This document shows, piece by piece, positions 4,317-5,325 of a DNA stretch of 5,325 nt. The first letter of the stretch is position 1. Each line of letters begins with the position of its first letter. The translations under genes were made by a program, and so were the position numbers. The notes beneath the pieces were generated by a model. The model made no database searches and was not told where the DNA came from. It worked only from the letters and a program-made list of their open reading frames with translations. The stretch comes from an uncultured Eubacteriales bacterium. Lineage in GTDB: Bacteria; Bacillota; Clostridia; Christensenellales; CAG-138. The stretch lies in contig UQOG01000129.1 in NCBI GenBank assembly GCA_900542615.1, positions 1 to 5,325 on the forward strand, given 5' to 3'.

Positions 4317-5231
4317 ATGCAACCAGTATTGGTCATTATGGCAGCCGGAATGGGCAGCCGTTACGGCGGCCTCAAGCAGATGGACCCCGTGGATCCCGCG
4401 GGCGACCTGATCATCGACTTTTCCATTTTCGACGCCCTGAAAGCCGGCTTTGCGGAAGTGATCTTCATCATCAAGCAGGAGCTGGAAGGGGATTTCCGCA
4501 GCGCCATCGGCGATCGCATCGCCCGCCACGCCCGGGTGCGCTACGCCTTCCAGCGGCTGGACGCCCTGCCCGAAGGCTTCCAGGTTCCCCAGGGCCGGGT
4601 CAAGCCCTGGGGCACCACCCATGCCCTGCTGTGCGCCCAGGAGGCCATCGCCGGCCGGCCCTTCTGCGCCATCAATGCGGACGACTATTACGGCCCCACC
4701 GCGTACCAGCGCATCTACCAATTCCTCTCCGGCCCCCGGCCCCAAGGGGAGCACGCCCTGGTGGCCTGGCAGCTGGCCAACACCCTTACGGATCACGGCT
4801 CCGTGGCCCGGGGCATCTGCGCGGTGGAAAACGAGCACCTGACCCATATCGTGGAGCGCAAGACCATCATCCGCCAGGGCGACGGCGGCGCCTTTACCGA
4901 GGACGGGGGCGCCACCTATACCCCCTTGGCTGGGAATACCCCGGTCTCCATGAATTTCTGGGGCTTCGGGCCCGAAATGCTCCCCCTGTTGGACCGGAAT
5001 TTCCGGGAAAACCTCCGGGCCGGCATGGAGGCGGACCCCCTCAAGTACGAGGACCTGCTCCCCAATGCGGTGCAGGCCGCCATGGCCCGGGGGGATGCTT
5101 CCATCCGGGTGCTGCGCTCCCCGGATACCTGGTTCGGCGTCACCTACAAGGCGGACAAACCCCAGGTGGTGGCCTCCATCGCCGCCTGCAAAGCCCGGGG
5201 CCTATATCCGGATCCCCTGTGGCAGGCATAG
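4317..5231 (+). CDS. Sugar-phosphate nucleotidyltransferase-like protein
   Basis: A 304-residue protein of the NTP-transferase (PF00483-like, GT-A fold) superfamily, expected to join a nucleoside triphosphate and a sugar-1-phosphate, giving a nucleotide sugar and pyrophosphate. Visible features are the N-terminal signature MAAGMGSRYGGLKQ (8-21; Gly11, Gly13, Arg15 and Lys20 match the GxGxR...K nucleotide loop), the base-recognition region PWGTTHALL (97-105), the metal-site motif NADDYYG (120-126, Asp122 the likely metal ligand), HGSVARG (160-166), VERKT (179-183), and the substrate-side strand MNFWGF (212-217). It ends with TWFGVTYKAD (271-280), typical of complete members. No trimeric beta-helix domain follows, so it is a stand-alone catalytic domain. 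It is the second gene of an operon, 12 bases after the hydrolase, and probably cytoplasmic. Sugar and nucleotide preference cannot be read from the sequence; relatives are often annotated as UTP-glucose-1-phosphate-type enzymes. Confidence 0.85.
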   Translation: MQPVLVIMAAGMGSRYGGLKQMDPVDPAGDLIIDFSIFDALKAGFAEVIFIIKQELEGDFRSAIGDRIARHARVRYAFQRLDALPEGFQVPQGRVKPWGTTHALLCAQEAIAGRPFCAINADDYYGPTAYQRIYQFLSGPRPQGEHALVAWQLANTLTDHGSVARGICAVENEHLTHIVERKTIIRQGDGGAFTEDGGATYTPLAGNTPVSMNFWGFGPEMLPLLDRNFRENLRAGMEADPLKYEDLLPNAVQAAMARGDASIRVLRSPDTWFGVTYKADKPQVVASIAACKARGLYPDPLWQA

Positions 5232-5302
5232 GGCCGGCCTAGGGCGTTCCCCCTCCCTTCCAGCGGCCAGGGGCCCGGCGGGGGGGCGGCGGCGTTTGGC
5301 GG

Positions 5303-5325
5303 CCCGGGGGCCTTTGGCCCCCGGG
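5303..5325 (+). terminator. Probable operon terminator hairpin at the window edge
   Basis: CCCGGGGGCC (5303-5312) pairs perfectly with GGCCCCCGGG (5316-5325) around a TTT loop, 71 bases after the nucleotidyltransferase stop codon. The window ends at the last base of the stem, so the expected T-run cannot be checked. The strong 10-bp G/C stem and its position suggest the end of the hydrolase-nucleotidyltransferase transcript. A convergent gene could share it, since the palindrome is symmetric. Confidence 0.55.

Noticed and set aside
2496..4847. A 783-codon minus-strand open frame
   Set aside because: It is the antisense shadow of the hydrolase and nucleotidyltransferase genes in GC-rich DNA, rich in Gly, His and Gln, without a recognisable domain or start signal.

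Overview
This window looks like chromosomal DNA from a GC-rich member of the Clostridia (Firmicutes), probably of the Oscillospiraceae/Ruminococcaceae type. The basis is the gene families (a DUF1292 protein and a DUF975 membrane protein, both typical Firmicutes families), strong AGGAGG-type ribosome binding sites, near-consensus sigma-A promoters in AT-rich islands, and a tRNA gene with an encoded CCA end. The lineage is an inference from these traits; no marker gene fixes it.

Layout. Positions 1-263 hold no gene I can support, only a small inverted repeat and a G/C hairpin with a T-run that looks like a terminator for something left of the window. Next comes a complete minus-strand tRNA-Thr(GGU) unit: promoter (407-435), hairpin leader (376-401), tRNA (298-373) and intrinsic terminator (264-293). 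A minus-strand GNAT acetyltransferase follows (499-939). It should start at a GTG behind a strong ribosome binding site, not at the more distal ATG. Its promoter (991-1019) diverges from a plus-strand promoter (1047-1075) that drives a two-gene unit: a very acidic DUF1292 protein with a six-cysteine tail (1107-1436) and a DUF975 integral membrane protein (1471-2271).

A 212-base gap (2272-2483) holds two hairpins, one of them a 12-bp stem, and an AT-rich promoter. It leads into a second plus-strand unit: a 606-residue cytoplasmic class C beta-lactamase-fold serine hydrolase with a long C-terminal extension (2484-4304), then a 304-residue sugar-phosphate nucleotidyltransferase-like protein (4317-5231). 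The stop codon of the first abuts the ribosome binding site of the second, so the pair is very likely co-transcribed and translationally coupled. The window ends on a perfect 10-bp palindromic stem that is probably this operon's terminator.

How the genes work together. The tRNA and the acetyltransferase are independent units. The DUF1292-DUF975 pair and the hydrolase-nucleotidyltransferase pair look like two small operons. Nothing seen amounts to a clear defence, mobile or wholly new system. The best leads are the cysteine-rich tail of the DUF1292 protein, the tight coupling of a serine hydrolase to a nucleotidyltransferase, the unassigned C-terminal region of that hydrolase, and several structured leader or intergenic RNAs.
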